A program made the position numbers and the translations under genes. The notes under the pieces are model-generated. The model saw nothing but the letters and a program-made list of their open reading frames with translations, was not told the origin of the DNA and ran no database searches. Shown here one piece after another: positions 1-8,049 of a stretch of DNA of 34,624 bases. Each line of letters begins with the position of its first letter. Positions within the stretch are counted from its first letter, which is position 1. The stretch is taken from assembly GCA_003214975.1 (NCBI GenBank), contig QCKZ01000013.1:1-34624 (forward strand). Direction: 5' to 3'. The DNA is from Prochlorococcus sp. AG-412-C21. GTDB taxonomy: Bacteria; Cyanobacteriota; Cyanobacteriia; PCC-6307; Cyanobiaceae.

Positions 1-106
1 TATTTAATTCATATGCCAAATCTTTTTGATTAAATCCATGGGATTTCAACCAATCCTTAATGAAGGAGATTAGTTCTTTTTCTTCCTGTTGAGATAGTTT
101 ACTCAT
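1..106 (-). CDS. Helix-turn-helix (XRE-like) protein, N-terminal part, cut by window edge
   Basis: Only the first 35 codons are in the window; the gene continues past position 1. The ATG (104-106) follows the TGA stop of the DUF1232 gene (107-109) with no base between, so it is probably read by translational coupling and belongs to the same transcript. The visible residues begin MSKLSQQEEKELI and continue into a segment containing KSHGFNQKDLAYELN. That segment resembles the first helices of an XRE/Cro-type DNA-binding domain, where a Q-x-x-L-A pattern is typical. The rest of the domain is outside the window, so family and function are inference. A small DNA-binding regulator is the best reading. 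Confidence 0.6.
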   Translation of the reverse strand, partial: MSKLSQQEEKELISFIKDWLKSHGFNQKDLAYELN

Positions 107-475
107 TCAATAAAAAGGGAATAATTTATTGAGCTTGTTTAGTGCTCTTGCTCTTATTGAAGGAGTCATGTATTTACTCCATATACTAAGTACTGCTGTG
201 AGGGCTACAAAATCATCACTAAAACCAACTATTGGCATAAAGTCAGGGAAAAGATCAAATGGCATAATTAAATAGGCTAGCGCAGCCATTAAAGAAACTC
301 TTACTTGCGCTGGAGTATAAGGATCTATAGCCATTTCCAAAACTTCTAAGGCAGGCTTTGCAATTGTTCTACCTGCTTTAATAAGAATCTTGATAATGAT
401 ATTTTCATCAAATGTTGAACTTTCTAAAACTTCAGCATCATAAATTTCTTTTTGGGTTTTGTAATTCTCTTTCAT
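107..475 (-). CDS. YkvA/DUF1232 family small membrane-associated protein
   Basis: This 122-residue protein has a DUF1232 (YkvA-like) core at about residues 55-100. Within it, ALAYLIMPFDLFPDFMPIVG followed by FSDDF is the family hallmark: a short hydrophobic hairpin with conserved Pro and Asp residues. The biochemical role of the family is unknown. The N-terminal 25 residues are charged and variable. The start ATG (473-475) is preceded directly by AAGG. It sits 40 bases after the stop of the sigma factor gene and ends directly against the start of a helix-turn-helix gene, which suggests one transcript of sigma factor, DUF1232 and HTH protein. Family assignment is secure; function is not. Confidence 0.85.
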   Translation of the reverse strand: MKENYKTQKEIYDAEVLESSTFDENIIIKILIKAGRTIAKPALEVLEMAIDPYTPAQVRVSLMAALAYLIMPFDLFPDFMPIVGFSDDFVALTAVLSIWSKYMTPSIRARALNKLNKLFPFY

Positions 476-515
476 CCTTATAAAATGAAATTTTAAATGT
501 TTTGACTGGAAATTT

Positions 516-1439
516 TTAGCTAATACTATCGACTAGTCCATTCTGTATTCCCGCCTTTCTTAGTTTTCTTAAGGCACGTTGTACAACTTGTCGGCAATAT
601 TCCCTGCTACAACTCATGTGTCTTGCAACTTCAGCTAAAGTTCTCCATTCATTTGAACCGTCTAAACCAAATCTAAGGCTTACTATCTTTCTTTCTTTCT
701 CAGTTAAATTTGCTTTATTTAATAACTTCCAAGCAGAAGCTGTCCTTTCGGCTAATTCCGCTAACTCCATGGGAGGAGTTTGATCACATGGAAGAATGTC
801 AACTAACTCAGATGGATCTGATTTAGATTTAACAGTGCCTTGAAGGCTGACAGTAATACTTCTCAATTCACAAGAGAGGAGTTCGTCAATTTCCTCCTTA
901 GTTATTTTCATTTCTTCAGCCAGCTCATTACTCGTAGGAGGAATACCCTTAAGTTGCATAAGCTTTGATTTGGCGGATCTTAATTTTGTAAGTTTTTCAT
1001 TGATATTAACAGGTATCCTAATTGTTCTACTTTGAGTTGATAATGCTCTGTTTAATCCTTGCCTAATCCACCAATAAGCATAAGTGGAAAATCTGTGTCC
1101 CCTAGAGGGATCATATTTTTCTACAGCCCTTGTAAGGCCTAATGTTCCTTCCTGAATTAGGTCAAGCAATTCTAGTCCTTTCCCTTGATATCTCTTGGCA
1201 AGATTTACAACTAATCTTAGATTGGCTGTTATCATCTCATTTTTGGCTTTTTCACCAATTTTGATCTTTTTTCTTTCAGCTTCGGAATATTCACAAGCGG
1301 ACCCTTTACCACCTGCCTCTTGACATCTATTAATAAGTACCACCATCTCTTGGACTTTTCTGCCCATAGTGAGTTCTCTTTCGGGAGTTAAAAGTTGGTG
1401 ACGCCCTATTTCACCAAGAAAATCGCTTAATGAACTCAC
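516..1439 (-). CDS. Group 2 (non-essential type) sigma-70 factor, RpoD-like
   Basis: This 307-residue RNA polymerase sigma factor has no long N-terminal region 1.1, unlike the principal cyanobacterial SigA, so it is best read as a group 2 alternative sigma factor. Region 1.2 is at about residues 3-25. Region 2 (about 67-137) contains NLRLVVNLAKRY, LLDLIQEGTLGL and the promoter-melting segment HRFSTYAYWWIRQ. Region 3 covers about 140-225. Region 4 (about 240-296) holds LRFGLDG and a helix-turn-helix ending in SREYCRQVVQRALRKLR. The start is GTG (1437-1439), chosen because a good Shine-Dalgarno sequence precedes it and region 1.2 begins straight after. Picocyanobacteria have several such paralogues, used for light and stress responses; which one this is cannot be told from this window. 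Confidence 0.93.
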   Translation of the reverse strand: MSSLSDFLGEIGRHQLLTPERELTMGRKVQEMVVLINRCQEAGGKGSACEYSEAERKKIKIGEKAKNEMITANLRLVVNLAKRYQGKGLELLDLIQEGTLGLTRAVEKYDPSRGHRFSTYAYWWIRQGLNRALSTQSRTIRIPVNINEKLTKLRSAKSKLMQLKGIPPTSNELAEEMKITKEEIDELLSCELRSITVSLQGTVKSKSDPSELVDILPCDQTPPMELAELAERTASAWKLLNKANLTEKERKIVSLRFGLDGSNEWRTLAEVARHMSCSREYCRQVVQRALRKLRKAGIQNGLVDSIS

Positions 1440-1444
1440 GATTT

Positions 1445-1451
1445 ACCTCTT
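1445..1451 (-). promoter_or_regulatory. Shine-Dalgarno site deciding the GTG start of the sigma factor
   Basis: Read on the minus strand this is AAGAGGT, followed by five bases and then GTG. It matches the anti-Shine-Dalgarno complement well, at normal spacing. Clear sites of this type are scarce in this window, and this one supports the GTG start over the internal ATG 24 codons later. Confidence 0.6.
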
Positions 1452-1471
1452 TATTAATATATTCAACTTAG

Positions 1472-1491
1472 GGTTTATTCATTAATAAGCC
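1472..1491 (-). repeat. Short hairpin in the leader/promoter region of the sigma gene
   Basis: GGTTTATT (1472-1479) and AATAAGCC (1484-1491) pair over 8 positions with one mismatch around a 4-base loop. No T-run follows on the minus strand, so it does not look like a terminator. It lies 33 bases upstream of the sigma GTG and just downstream, in the direction of transcription, of the larger A/T palindrome. It could be 5' UTR structure or an operator. Only the pairing is seen; the role is inference. Confidence 0.35.
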
Positions 1492-1498
1492 ATACATG

Positions 1499-1543
1499 TA
1501 ATAATTAATTAATAATTAATTAATAATTATTAATTAATTATTA
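1499..1543. repeat. Perfect A/T-only inverted repeat (20-base arms) between hisIE and the sigma gene
   Basis: Bases 1499-1518 are the exact reverse complement of 1524-1543, separated by five bases (ATTAA), and no G or C occurs in the 45 bases. The left half is also built from an imperfect 11-base tandem unit rich in TAATTAAT. The element is the main content of the 150-base gap 1440-1589 between the hisIE stop and the sigma start, both on the minus strand. It may be an A/T hairpin ending the hisIE transcript, a cruciform, or a binding site for a regulator recognising TAATTA-like DNA. Low complexity makes a chance origin possible. Confidence 0.7.
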
Positions 1544-1589
1544 CTAAGATTTTTGAATTAAATATCTATGAATTATGAATATTTATTAT

Positions 1590-2249
1590 TTAATTTTTTC
1601 TTCTTGACTCTAGCACAGCAAGAATATCTCTCCACTCAACACCTTTGTGCATAAGGGCTACTTGCAGATGATAAACTAAATCAGCAGCTTCATTCGAGAT
1701 TGAATTTTTGTCATTATCTTTGCAAGCCATTATAAATTCAGCGGATTCCTCTCCTATTTTTTTTAAAATAGTATTACTTCCTTTTGTTAATAAATAATTT
1801 GTGTAACTATTTTCTGAAGGATTTATTAATCTTGTCTTAATTGTATTGAATAATTCAGAGCAAATATTTGAGAAGGGAGTTGTTTTTTTCTCTTTTTTAT
1901 CATTTTGATTAATTTGGATTTCGTTGAAAAAACAACTTTTTTCACCTGTGTGACACGCGCCTGAACCATTTTGTTCAATTAAAAGGATTAGTGCATCATT
2001 ATCGCAATCGAATCTTATCTCCTTAAGTATTTGGGTACTTCCACTTGTGGCTCCCTTTCTCCAAATTTCGGATCTTGATCTACTCCAGTAATGAACGTTT
2101 TTGGTTTCAAGAGTCTTTGTCAATGATTCTTTATTCATCCAAGCAAGCATAAGAATTGATCCGTCTAACCAATCTTGTGCTATTGCAGGGATTAATCCAT
2201 AATTATCAAAGTGTAGATCTTCTAACGAAAAATTAGTTGAATAATTCAT
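1590..2249 (-). CDS. hisIE: Bifunctional phosphoribosyl-AMP cyclohydrolase / phosphoribosyl-ATP pyrophosphatase
   Basis: This fused enzyme carries out the second and third steps of histidine synthesis in the cytosol: hydrolysis of phosphoribosyl-ATP to phosphoribosyl-AMP, then opening of the adenine ring. With the start used here the protein has 219 residues. The HisI domain is at about 15-115, with WSRSRSEIWRKGATSG, the metal motif DCDND (81-85) and zinc cysteines near 82, 99 (ACHTGE) and 106. The HisE domain is at about 130-215, with EESAEF and NEAADLVYHL. An upstream in-frame ATG at 2324 would add 25 residues unlike HisI and would overlap the divergent QueD-like gene, so I chose the ATG at 2249. 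The N-terminus should be verified. Confidence 0.93.
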   Translation of the reverse strand: MNYSTNFSLEDLHFDNYGLIPAIAQDWLDGSILMLAWMNKESLTKTLETKNVHYWSRSRSEIWRKGATSGSTQILKEIRFDCDNDALILLIEQNGSGACHTGEKSCFFNEIQINQNDKKEKKTTPFSNICSELFNTIKTRLINPSENSYTNYLLTKGSNTILKKIGEESAEFIMACKDNDKNSISNEAADLVYHLQVALMHKGVEWRDILAVLESRRKN

Positions 2250-2312
2250 TATGTTGGGTATGTTAAATCCTATTAAATGTGTTTTATTAAAAATTATCCT
2301 AACAGTTGATTG
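2250..2312. promoter_or_regulatory. Divergent intergenic region between hisIE and the QueD-like gene
   Basis: These 63 bases separate the preferred starts of two divergent genes and must hold at least part of both promoters. The region is A/T-rich and I see no convincing pair of -35 and -10 boxes. The call rests on gene layout only. Confidence 0.3.
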
Positions 2313-2783
2313 ATGGATATTCATTCTCTGAAATTTTCATGCAGTAAAAGTTATGAGGATTTTCCCTGCTCTCATAGGCAATGGCGCCATGAAGGCCATT
2401 GCAGGTTTGTGCATGGATATTCAAGATCATTCACCTTTTGGTTTACTGCCAAAAAATTTGACCAAAATGGTTTTGTTGTAGATTTTTCAAGTCTAAGGCC
2501 CCTTGAAAATAAACTAAAGGAGCAATTTGACCATACGTTCTTGATAAATAAAGATGATCCCTTATTGAATTACTGGGAAAAATTACATGACTTAGATGCT
2601 TTAGATTTGAGAATTATGGATAATGTGGGAATGGAGTTTACTTCTGAATTAATTTGGGATTGGGCTAATGAATACTTAAAGGATAAGGATAATGGAAGAA
2701 CTTGTTGTTGGAAAACAGAATCAACAGAAAATAAATCTAATAAGGCAAGTTATGAGAAAATTCCTGATTGGTTTAAATCTTAG
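2313..2783 (+). CDS. QueD/6-pyruvoyl-tetrahydropterin synthase-like protein
   Basis: This 156-residue protein belongs to the PTPS/QueD T-fold superfamily, whose members act on dihydroneopterin triphosphate (tetrahydropterin or queuosine-precursor synthesis). Matching parts are a first zinc-type histidine in PCSHRQ (His21), catalytic-type Cys30 in GHCRFVHGY, His34, the Asp73-His74 pair in FDHTFLI, Glu112 in EFTSEL, and a C-terminal segment like the family's ET-x-x-N-x-A-x-Y. In the usual C-x3-H-G-H motif the last zinc histidine is here Tyr36. This suggests a distinct subfamily, and the substrate is open. The start is ATG 2313; a TTG directly before it is less likely. It diverges from hisIE and converges on the ClpB gene. 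Confidence 0.8.
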   Translation: MDIHSLKFSCSKSYEDFPCSHRQWRHEGHCRFVHGYSRSFTFWFTAKKFDQNGFVVDFSSLRPLENKLKEQFDHTFLINKDDPLLNYWEKLHDLDALDLRIMDNVGMEFTSELIWDWANEYLKDKDNGRTCCWKTESTENKSNKASYEKIPDWFKS

Positions 2784-2815
2784 AATAAAACCATTGAACT
2801 TCAAACAATGTTATT
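2784..2815. terminator. Candidate weak terminator between convergent QueD-like and clpB genes
   Basis: AATAA (2784-2788) plus CATTG (2792-2796) can pair with CAATG (2806-2810) plus TTATT (2811-2815), with a 3-base bulge and a 9-base loop. It starts immediately after the QueD-like stop codon and lies 17 bases from the clpB stop on the other strand, where a terminator serving both genes would be expected. The stem is A/T-rich and lacks a strong T-run, so this is tentative. Confidence 0.35.
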
Positions 2816-2832
2816 CTCTTTAATTTAGATCT

Positions 2833-5415
2833 TTAATCAACAATTATTTCTTCATTAACTAGATAAACATTAACCTCGTCTTTTTTAAGGTAATGATTAT
2901 TTAGTATATTGTTAGAAATTTTTGTCTCAATTTGTTTCTGAATAATTCTTTTTAAAGGCCTAGCACCATAGGCCTTATCGAAACTATTTTGGACCAATTG
3001 GTTAATTGCCTCATCAGTAATTTTAAATTTTAAATTTTTTTTGATAAGTCTATTTTCTAAATTTCGAAGCTGGATTTTTGCAATTTCTTTTATATCATTT
3101 AACTCTAAATTATTAAAAATCACTATTTCATCAAGTCTATTTAAAAACTCAGGTTTGAAAAAGTTTTTAAGTTCAGAATCTATAACTTTTTTTATTTCAT
3201 TTGTATCTTCTTTCCTAACTGACAAATCATTTATTGATTGACTCCCTAAATTACTTGTGAGAACAATGATTGAATTTTTGAAATTGATTGTTCGACCTTG
3301 TCCATCCGTGATGATTCCATCATCAAGAACCTGTAAAAGAATATCCAAAATATCTTTGTGTGCTTTCTCTATTTCATCTAAAAGTATCAATGAATAGGGA
3401 TTTTTACGCACTGCTTCTGTTAATTGACCGCCTGATTCGAAGCCTAAATATCCAGGAGGTGCACCTATGATTTTACTAACTGAATGCTTTTCCATATATT
3501 CAGACATATCCAGTCTGGTAATTGAAGAATGTGAATCGAATATAATTTTTGCTGTTACTTTACTTAGCTCTGTTTTTCCAACCCCAGTTGGACCTAAAAA
3601 GAGGAAACTTGCTAAGGGCTTGCTAGGGTCGTTTAAACCTGTTCTTGATCTCTTTATAGAGTCTGCGACTGTTTTAATTGCACTATTTTGACCAATAATT
3701 TTTTCTTTAAGTATGGACTCTAGGCTTAAAAGCTTATCTTTTTCTGATTGGTTTAAGCTTTGTACTGGAATAGAAGTCCACTTAGAGACAACTTCTGCAA
3801 TATCATCAAAAGTAACCTCTTGCCTTAAAAGACTCGCTTCTCCATTTTTTTTGGAATTAATTAAGGAGTCACTTTTTTCGGTCAATTTTTTTTGTAAAGA
3901 ATTTAAAGTCCCAAATTCCAATTCTGCTGCTTTGTTGAGATCAAAACTCCTCTTGGCTTGATCTATTTTTAGCTGAATAGATTCAATTTCTTCTTTTATA
4001 GTGCTAATCTCATCAATTTCATCTTTTTCTTTTTTCCATTGAGCACTTAATTCGGCTTGTTTATCTTTAAGTGATATAAGTTCGTTATTTATTTTTTTTA
4101 ATCTTTCTAAAGAAAAATCATCTGTTTCTCTTTTTAAAGATAATTTCTCCATCTCAAATTGAAGAACTTTTCGATCAATTTCATCAATTTCTTCAGGTTT
4201 GGAAGTTATAACCATATTTAGTCTTGAGGCTGCTTCATCTATTAGATCTATTGCCTTGTCAGGAAGAAATCTATCATTAATATATCTTTCGCTGAGGGTG
4301 GCAGCTGCAACCAAAGCATTATCAGAAATTCTTACACTATGATGAACTTCGTATCTTTCTCTCAATCCTCTTAATATTGAAACTGTATCATCTATTGAAG
4401 GAGCATCAATTTTTATTTTCTGAAATCTTCGTTCTAGAGCAGGATCTTTTTCTATATTTTGTTTGTGTTCATTAATGGTTGTAGCACCAATACATCTAAG
4501 TTCTCCTCTTGCAAGCATAGGTTTTAATAGGTTGCTTGCATCTAAAGAACCTCCACTGGCGCCTGCACCAACTACAGTATGAATTTCATCAATAAAAAGA
4601 ATGATCTTACCGTCTGATTCCTTAACTTTCTTTAGGACATTTTTTATTCTTTCTTCAAACTCTCCACGATATTTTGCACCTGCTAAAAGTGAACCCATAT
4701 CTAATGAAATTAGTTGCCTATTTTGTAGTAAAGACGGAACATCGCCATTAATAATTCTTTGAGCCAACCCTTCCACTATGGCTGTTTTACCAACCCCGGG
4801 TTCTCCAATAAGAACTGGATTATTTTTTGTTCTTCTACTTAATATTTGAATTGTTCTTCTAATTTCTTCATCTCTACCAATAACTGGGTCTAAAACCCCA
4901 TCCCTTGCTGATTGGGTAAGATCAATACCATATTTATCTAAAGATTCATTAGAAATATCAAAGTCATTTTTTACTGCTGGATCTGACTTCATTTTCTTTA
5001 TAGTTTCAAGAAATTCTGGAATACTTTTTTGATTTAAAATATGAAATCCATATTCAACATCATAAGTGAAACCGTAAACCAAGTGTTCTGTTGATATCAC
5101 TACCTCATCTAAAGTGTTTTTAATTTCATTCGCTTTTAAAAATATTTTATAAAGAGTATCGCCAATATATAAATTATCTTGTTTATTTTTCATTTTTGCC
5201 TTCGAATTTAACGAAGACATTATTCCTTTCTCTATCTCTTTAATATTTACATTATTTTTTTTTAAGATTTTTTTTGTAACGTGGTCTTGATTTATAAGAG
5301 CTAGTAATAAATTATCAGAGTCTACGTTTTGTTGGTTATTTTTATAAGCAATTTCCTTAGCAAAAATAAAACAATCCCAAGCGGAATTAGAAAATTCGCT
5401 TGGGACTATTTTCAT
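2833..5415 (-). CDS. clpB: ClpB-type AAA+ disaggregase, probably the second ClpB paralogue
   Basis: This 860-residue Hsp100 chaperone would work with DnaK to pull proteins out of aggregates. An N-terminal Clp_N domain (about 1-145) is divergent in sequence. The first AAA+ module has Walker A GEPGVGKT (204-211) and Walker B ILFIDE (272-277). A coiled-coil middle domain spans about 405-530. The second module has Walker A GPTGVGKT (608-615), Walker B LILLDE (676-681) and the sensor region TSNLGS. The middle domain separates ClpB from ClpA and ClpC, and no ClpP-binding loop is evident. Cyanobacteria often carry two ClpB proteins; the divergent N-domain suggests this is the ClpB2 type, but this is inference. 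It follows petE at 68 bases on the same strand. Confidence 0.93.
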   Translation of the reverse strand: MKIVPSEFSNSAWDCFIFAKEIAYKNNQQNVDSDNLLLALINQDHVTKKILKKNNVNIKEIEKGIMSSLNSKAKMKNKQDNLYIGDTLYKIFLKANEIKNTLDEVVISTEHLVYGFTYDVEYGFHILNQKSIPEFLETIKKMKSDPAVKNDFDISNESLDKYGIDLTQSARDGVLDPVIGRDEEIRRTIQILSRRTKNNPVLIGEPGVGKTAIVEGLAQRIINGDVPSLLQNRQLISLDMGSLLAGAKYRGEFEERIKNVLKKVKESDGKIILFIDEIHTVVGAGASGGSLDASNLLKPMLARGELRCIGATTINEHKQNIEKDPALERRFQKIKIDAPSIDDTVSILRGLRERYEVHHSVRISDNALVAAATLSERYINDRFLPDKAIDLIDEAASRLNMVITSKPEEIDEIDRKVLQFEMEKLSLKRETDDFSLERLKKINNELISLKDKQAELSAQWKKEKDEIDEISTIKEEIESIQLKIDQAKRSFDLNKAAELEFGTLNSLQKKLTEKSDSLINSKKNGEASLLRQEVTFDDIAEVVSKWTSIPVQSLNQSEKDKLLSLESILKEKIIGQNSAIKTVADSIKRSRTGLNDPSKPLASFLFLGPTGVGKTELSKVTAKIIFDSHSSITRLDMSEYMEKHSVSKIIGAPPGYLGFESGGQLTEAVRKNPYSLILLDEIEKAHKDILDILLQVLDDGIITDGQGRTINFKNSIIVLTSNLGSQSINDLSVRKEDTNEIKKVIDSELKNFFKPEFLNRLDEIVIFNNLELNDIKEIAKIQLRNLENRLIKKNLKFKITDEAINQLVQNSFDKAYGARPLKRIIQKQIETKISNNILNNHYLKKDEVNVYLVNEEIIVD

Positions 5416-5483
5416 TAATCAAATTTTAATGTATGACTATAAGGATTTTTATGAAAAAAGGTAATTGACCAATAAGAAGATTT

Positions 5484-5834
5484 TTATTGCACAATTACTT
5501 TACCTACCATTCCAGCACCTCTGTGAGGCTCGCAATAGTAGTCATAAGTTCCTGCAGAATCAAATGTTTCTTCCCAAGATTCTCCTGGTGCAAAAGCTAG
5601 GTCGGCATGACTTAATTCCTCATGTCCATCAAAAACTGCATTGTGAGGTGCAAGTTTATTATTGACGAATTTAACTTTATCACCAGCACTTATGGTTACT
5701 GTACTTGGTTCAAATGCAAGCATTCCAGCATCCGTACCAAGTTTAACTTCAACAGTCTTAGCTGAAACTGATGAAATACCAAGACCTAGAGTTAATACTA
5801 TTGCGAATAACCCAGCAAAGATTGAACGTAACAT
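5484..5834 (-). CDS. petE: Plastocyanin precursor
   Basis: This is the soluble blue copper protein of the thylakoid lumen that carries electrons from cytochrome b6f to photosystem I. The 116-residue precursor has a clear signal peptide (about 1-25, ending SVSA before KTVEV). The cupredoxin domain has all four type 1 copper ligands: His64 in APHN, Cys101 and His104 in [11 protein letters not shown], and Met109. The C-terminal motif is the plastocyanin hallmark. The mature protein would be about 91 residues, slightly short of the usual 97-105. It has its own 59-base upstream gap after the epimerase stop, consistent with an independent promoter for an abundant transcript. Confidence 0.97.
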   Translation of the reverse strand: MLRSIFAGLFAIVLTLGLGISSVSAKTVEVKLGTDAGMLAFEPSTVTISAGDKVKFVNNKLAPHNAVFDGHEELSHADLAFAPGESWEETFDSAGTYDYYCEPHRGAGMVGKVIVQ

Positions 5835-5893
5835 AATTAAAATTTACTTATATATCTATATTACAAGGCTTTAGGTACCCAACTGCGAGAGTT
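5835..5893 (-). promoter_or_regulatory. Presumed petE promoter and leader
   Basis: The gap between the epimerase stop and the petE ATG should hold the petE promoter. On the minus strand it contains a TAATAT hexamer (5858-5863) about 24 bases upstream of the ATG that could be a -10 box, with TTGGGT further up, though the spacing to this hexamer is short. It also contains a GGTACC palindrome. No copper-responsive or other known operator is recognised. Confidence 0.3.
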
Positions 5894-6877
5894 TTAATTG
5901 TTATTACAGCTTGGTAACTTTGATACTCTGAAAATATCATTGAGTGATTTGGCATAACTTTTAAGTTTGAAAGTCTCAGGATTAGTTATGGGGACATGAT
6001 TAAAGTCATATTTTTTGATACTGAAGCTATCCCATGCTGTGGTTTGGATGGGAAGAATTCTTAATAATATTTTTAGAATTTTTTTTGTAAGTGGGATTGA
6101 AAAATATCTCTTCATCTTGTTTCTTTTTAAAAGTGTAATTATGACCTCGTCAATTGAAATAAAATTTTGACCTAGAACAAATTTTCTAAAGCCTTTGTAT
6201 TGCTCTTCTTTATGATTCTTAATAAGAAATCCACAAATTTGAGCGATATCATTTGCGTGTATAAAGTGAAATTTGGAATCAAGTTTTAAAAATCTTGCTA
6301 ACCAAAGCCATTTCCCAATTTCTTTCAATCCACTAGTTAAATAACTCACAGGATATTTACTTTTTTTGCCAAGATTTCCTCCAAAAACTAAGGTAGGGAA
6401 AATAGCAAATGTTTTTTCTGCAAAAGAGCTTTCTCTAAGTCTCTGGAAACATTCGTATTTTGTTTGTATATATTCTGTTCCATAAATCAATGATTCCCTC
6501 ATTAATTCTGTTTTTGTATCAAGAATGCTAGCTGTTGAAAAATAAATAATCTTTTCTAACTTTTTGATATCAAGCATTTTAAGTAATTCTTCAAAAGCTT
6601 TAATATTTACTTCATAGGCTCTTCTGGGATCTCCCCATGCCGTAGCAGTATGTATTAAATAATTAATTTGACTAATTTCCTGTTTATATCTATTTGATTC
6701 TCTGATATCGCATACTATTAACTTGACTTTTTTATTTTCTTGAAAAGAAATTGGTAACTTATTTCTATCTCTTACCATGAGATAAAGCCTGAATTTTGTG
6801 TTTTTTAAAAACCAATCAACTAAATATTGGCCTACACATCCATTCGCACCTGTTATTAATAAGTTTTTATATGCCAA
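5894..6877 (-). CDS. NAD(P)-dependent epimerase/dehydratase (extended SDR family)
   Basis: This 327-residue Rossmann-fold enzyme has the nucleotide-binding motif GANGCVG (10-16) right after the N-terminal strand. The extended-SDR active-site pair is YIQTK (Tyr136, Lys140), preceded by the FSTAS serine strand (about 113-117). The C-terminal half (about 170-310) is the substrate domain, too divergent to name a substrate. A nucleotide-sugar epimerase or dehydrogenase is the general expectation. The start is a TTG (6875-6877), required because the glycine motif lies so close to the N-terminus and no ATG is available upstream. It follows the hemE stop by 8 bases, so the two are probably co-transcribed. 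Confidence 0.87.
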   Translation of the reverse strand: MAYKNLLITGANGCVGQYLVDWFLKNTKFRLYLMVRDRNKLPISFQENKKVKLIVCDIRESNRYKQEISQINYLIHTATAWGDPRRAYEVNIKAFEELLKMLDIKKLEKIIYFSTASILDTKTELMRESLIYGTEYIQTKYECFQRLRESSFAEKTFAIFPTLVFGGNLGKKSKYPVSYLTSGLKEIGKWLWLARFLKLDSKFHFIHANDIAQICGFLIKNHKEEQYKGFRKFVLGQNFISIDEVIITLLKRNKMKRYFSIPLTKKILKILLRILPIQTTAWDSFSIKKYDFNHVPITNPETFKLKSYAKSLNDIFRVSKLPSCNNN

Positions 6878-6885
6878 GATTTTGA

Positions 6886-7926
6886 CTAGTAAGTTAGTTT
6901 TTTTCCATGTTCAAAAAATGTTTGAGCATTTTCTTCTGGAGTACCAGGTAAAATCCCATGACCTAAATTAAGAATATATTTCCTATCTTTAATTTTTTTG
7001 AAAGTATCATTGATCCTTGTTTTTATGGATTGTTTATTTCCAAATAAAATGCCAGGGTCAACATTACCTTGGATTCCTATCTCATTAGGTATTCTTTGAC
7101 AAGCCTCTTCAATATCTACTGTCCAGTCTAATGAAATTATATCTACACCAGTTTTTGCCATTCTTTCTATTACACCGGCACTTCCTGAAATGTAGAGAAT
7201 AATAGGCGTGTTAGGGTACTCCTTTTTTACAATGTCAACAACTTTTTTTTGATAAGGCCCAGCAAAGATATCATAATCTTGTGGGCTTAGTTGTCCTGCC
7301 CATGAATCAAAAATTTGTACTACTTGTGCTCCAGATTTTATTTGATATTTAAGATATTTACCAATAGATTCTGCAAAATGATCAAGAAGTTTGTGAAGTA
7401 AATCTGGTTCTTTAAAAGCCATTGATTTTATTAAAGAATAATTTTTACTGCTTTTACCTTCAACTACATATGCCGCAAGAGTCCAAGGTGCGCCTACAAA
7501 ACCTAAAACTGTTGCTTCATTATTTACATCTTTTTTTAGTGAAGAAAGAACTTGTCCAACAAAGCTTAAACTCTCACTTGGATTTAATTCTTTTAAATTT
7601 TCTATCTGGCTAAGAGTTCTTATTGGGTCTTCAATTATTGGACCTTTACTTTCTATTATTTCAAAATTTATACCCATCCCTGGAAGAGGTGTGAGAATAT
7701 CTGAAAAAAGTATCACACCATCTGGTTTGAAAGCATGAAAAGGCTGCATTGATATCTCATATGATAGTTCTGGATTTTCAGACCTCTCTCTAAAGCTTGG
7801 ATAACGCTCCCTTAAATCTCTATAGATTTTCATATATCTGCCTGCTTGTCTCATCATCCATACTGGAGGCCTATTTACTTTTTTACCTAATGCGGCAGAA
7901 AGTAGTAGTGGTAAATTTTCACCCAT
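6886..7926 (-). CDS. hemE: Uroporphyrinogen decarboxylase
   Basis: HemE removes four carboxyl groups from uroporphyrinogen III to give coproporphyrinogen III, on the shared path to haem and chlorophyll. The 346-residue length is normal. The N-terminal signature [14 protein letters not shown] (19-32) holds the conserved Arg and Gln residues of the active site. The FSDILTP strand (74-80) supplies the catalytic Asp76. The second signature, [16 protein letters not shown], follows at about 142-157, and [15 protein letters not shown] lies near the C-terminus. It is downstream of glgB with a 123-base gap, so it may have its own promoter, and it reads into the epimerase gene. Confidence 0.97.
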   Translation of the reverse strand: MGENLPLLLSAALGKKVNRPPVWMMRQAGRYMKIYRDLRERYPSFRERSENPELSYEISMQPFHAFKPDGVILFSDILTPLPGMGINFEIIESKGPIIEDPIRTLSQIENLKELNPSESLSFVGQVLSSLKKDVNNEATVLGFVGAPWTLAAYVVEGKSSKNYSLIKSMAFKEPDLLHKLLDHFAESIGKYLKYQIKSGAQVVQIFDSWAGQLSPQDYDIFAGPYQKKVVDIVKKEYPNTPIILYISGSAGVIERMAKTGVDIISLDWTVDIEEACQRIPNEIGIQGNVDPGILFGNKQSIKTRINDTFKKIKDRKYILNLGHGILPGTPEENAQTFFEHGKKLTY

Positions 7927-8006
7927 TTTTCAATTCGATATGTTTTTTAAAAAAAAATTAAAAATTCCAACTTAAAAATCTTACAATGCAATGCAGATTA
8001 AAATCG

Positions 8007-8027
8007 TTATATGAACATTTATATGAA
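8007..8027. repeat. Two 9-base direct repeats upstream of hemE
   Basis: TTATATGAA occurs at 8007-8015 and again at 8019-8027, a 12-base period. The repeats lie in the 123-base gap 7927-8049 between the glgB stop and the hemE start (both minus strand), near a tandem AATGC pair at 7985-7994. They could be a regulator site for hemE or chance in A/T-rich DNA. I see no hairpin terminator for glgB in this gap. Confidence 0.4.
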
Positions 8028-8049
8028 GCACTAAGTTAAATTAGAATTG

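Noticed and set aside
5835-5893. GGTACC palindrome as a regulator site for petE
   Set aside because: A single 6-base palindrome is common by chance and matches no operator I know.
7927-8049. Possible riboswitch or small RNA upstream of hemE
   Set aside because: No known aptamer pattern or extended stable stem is visible; only short A/T repeats are present.
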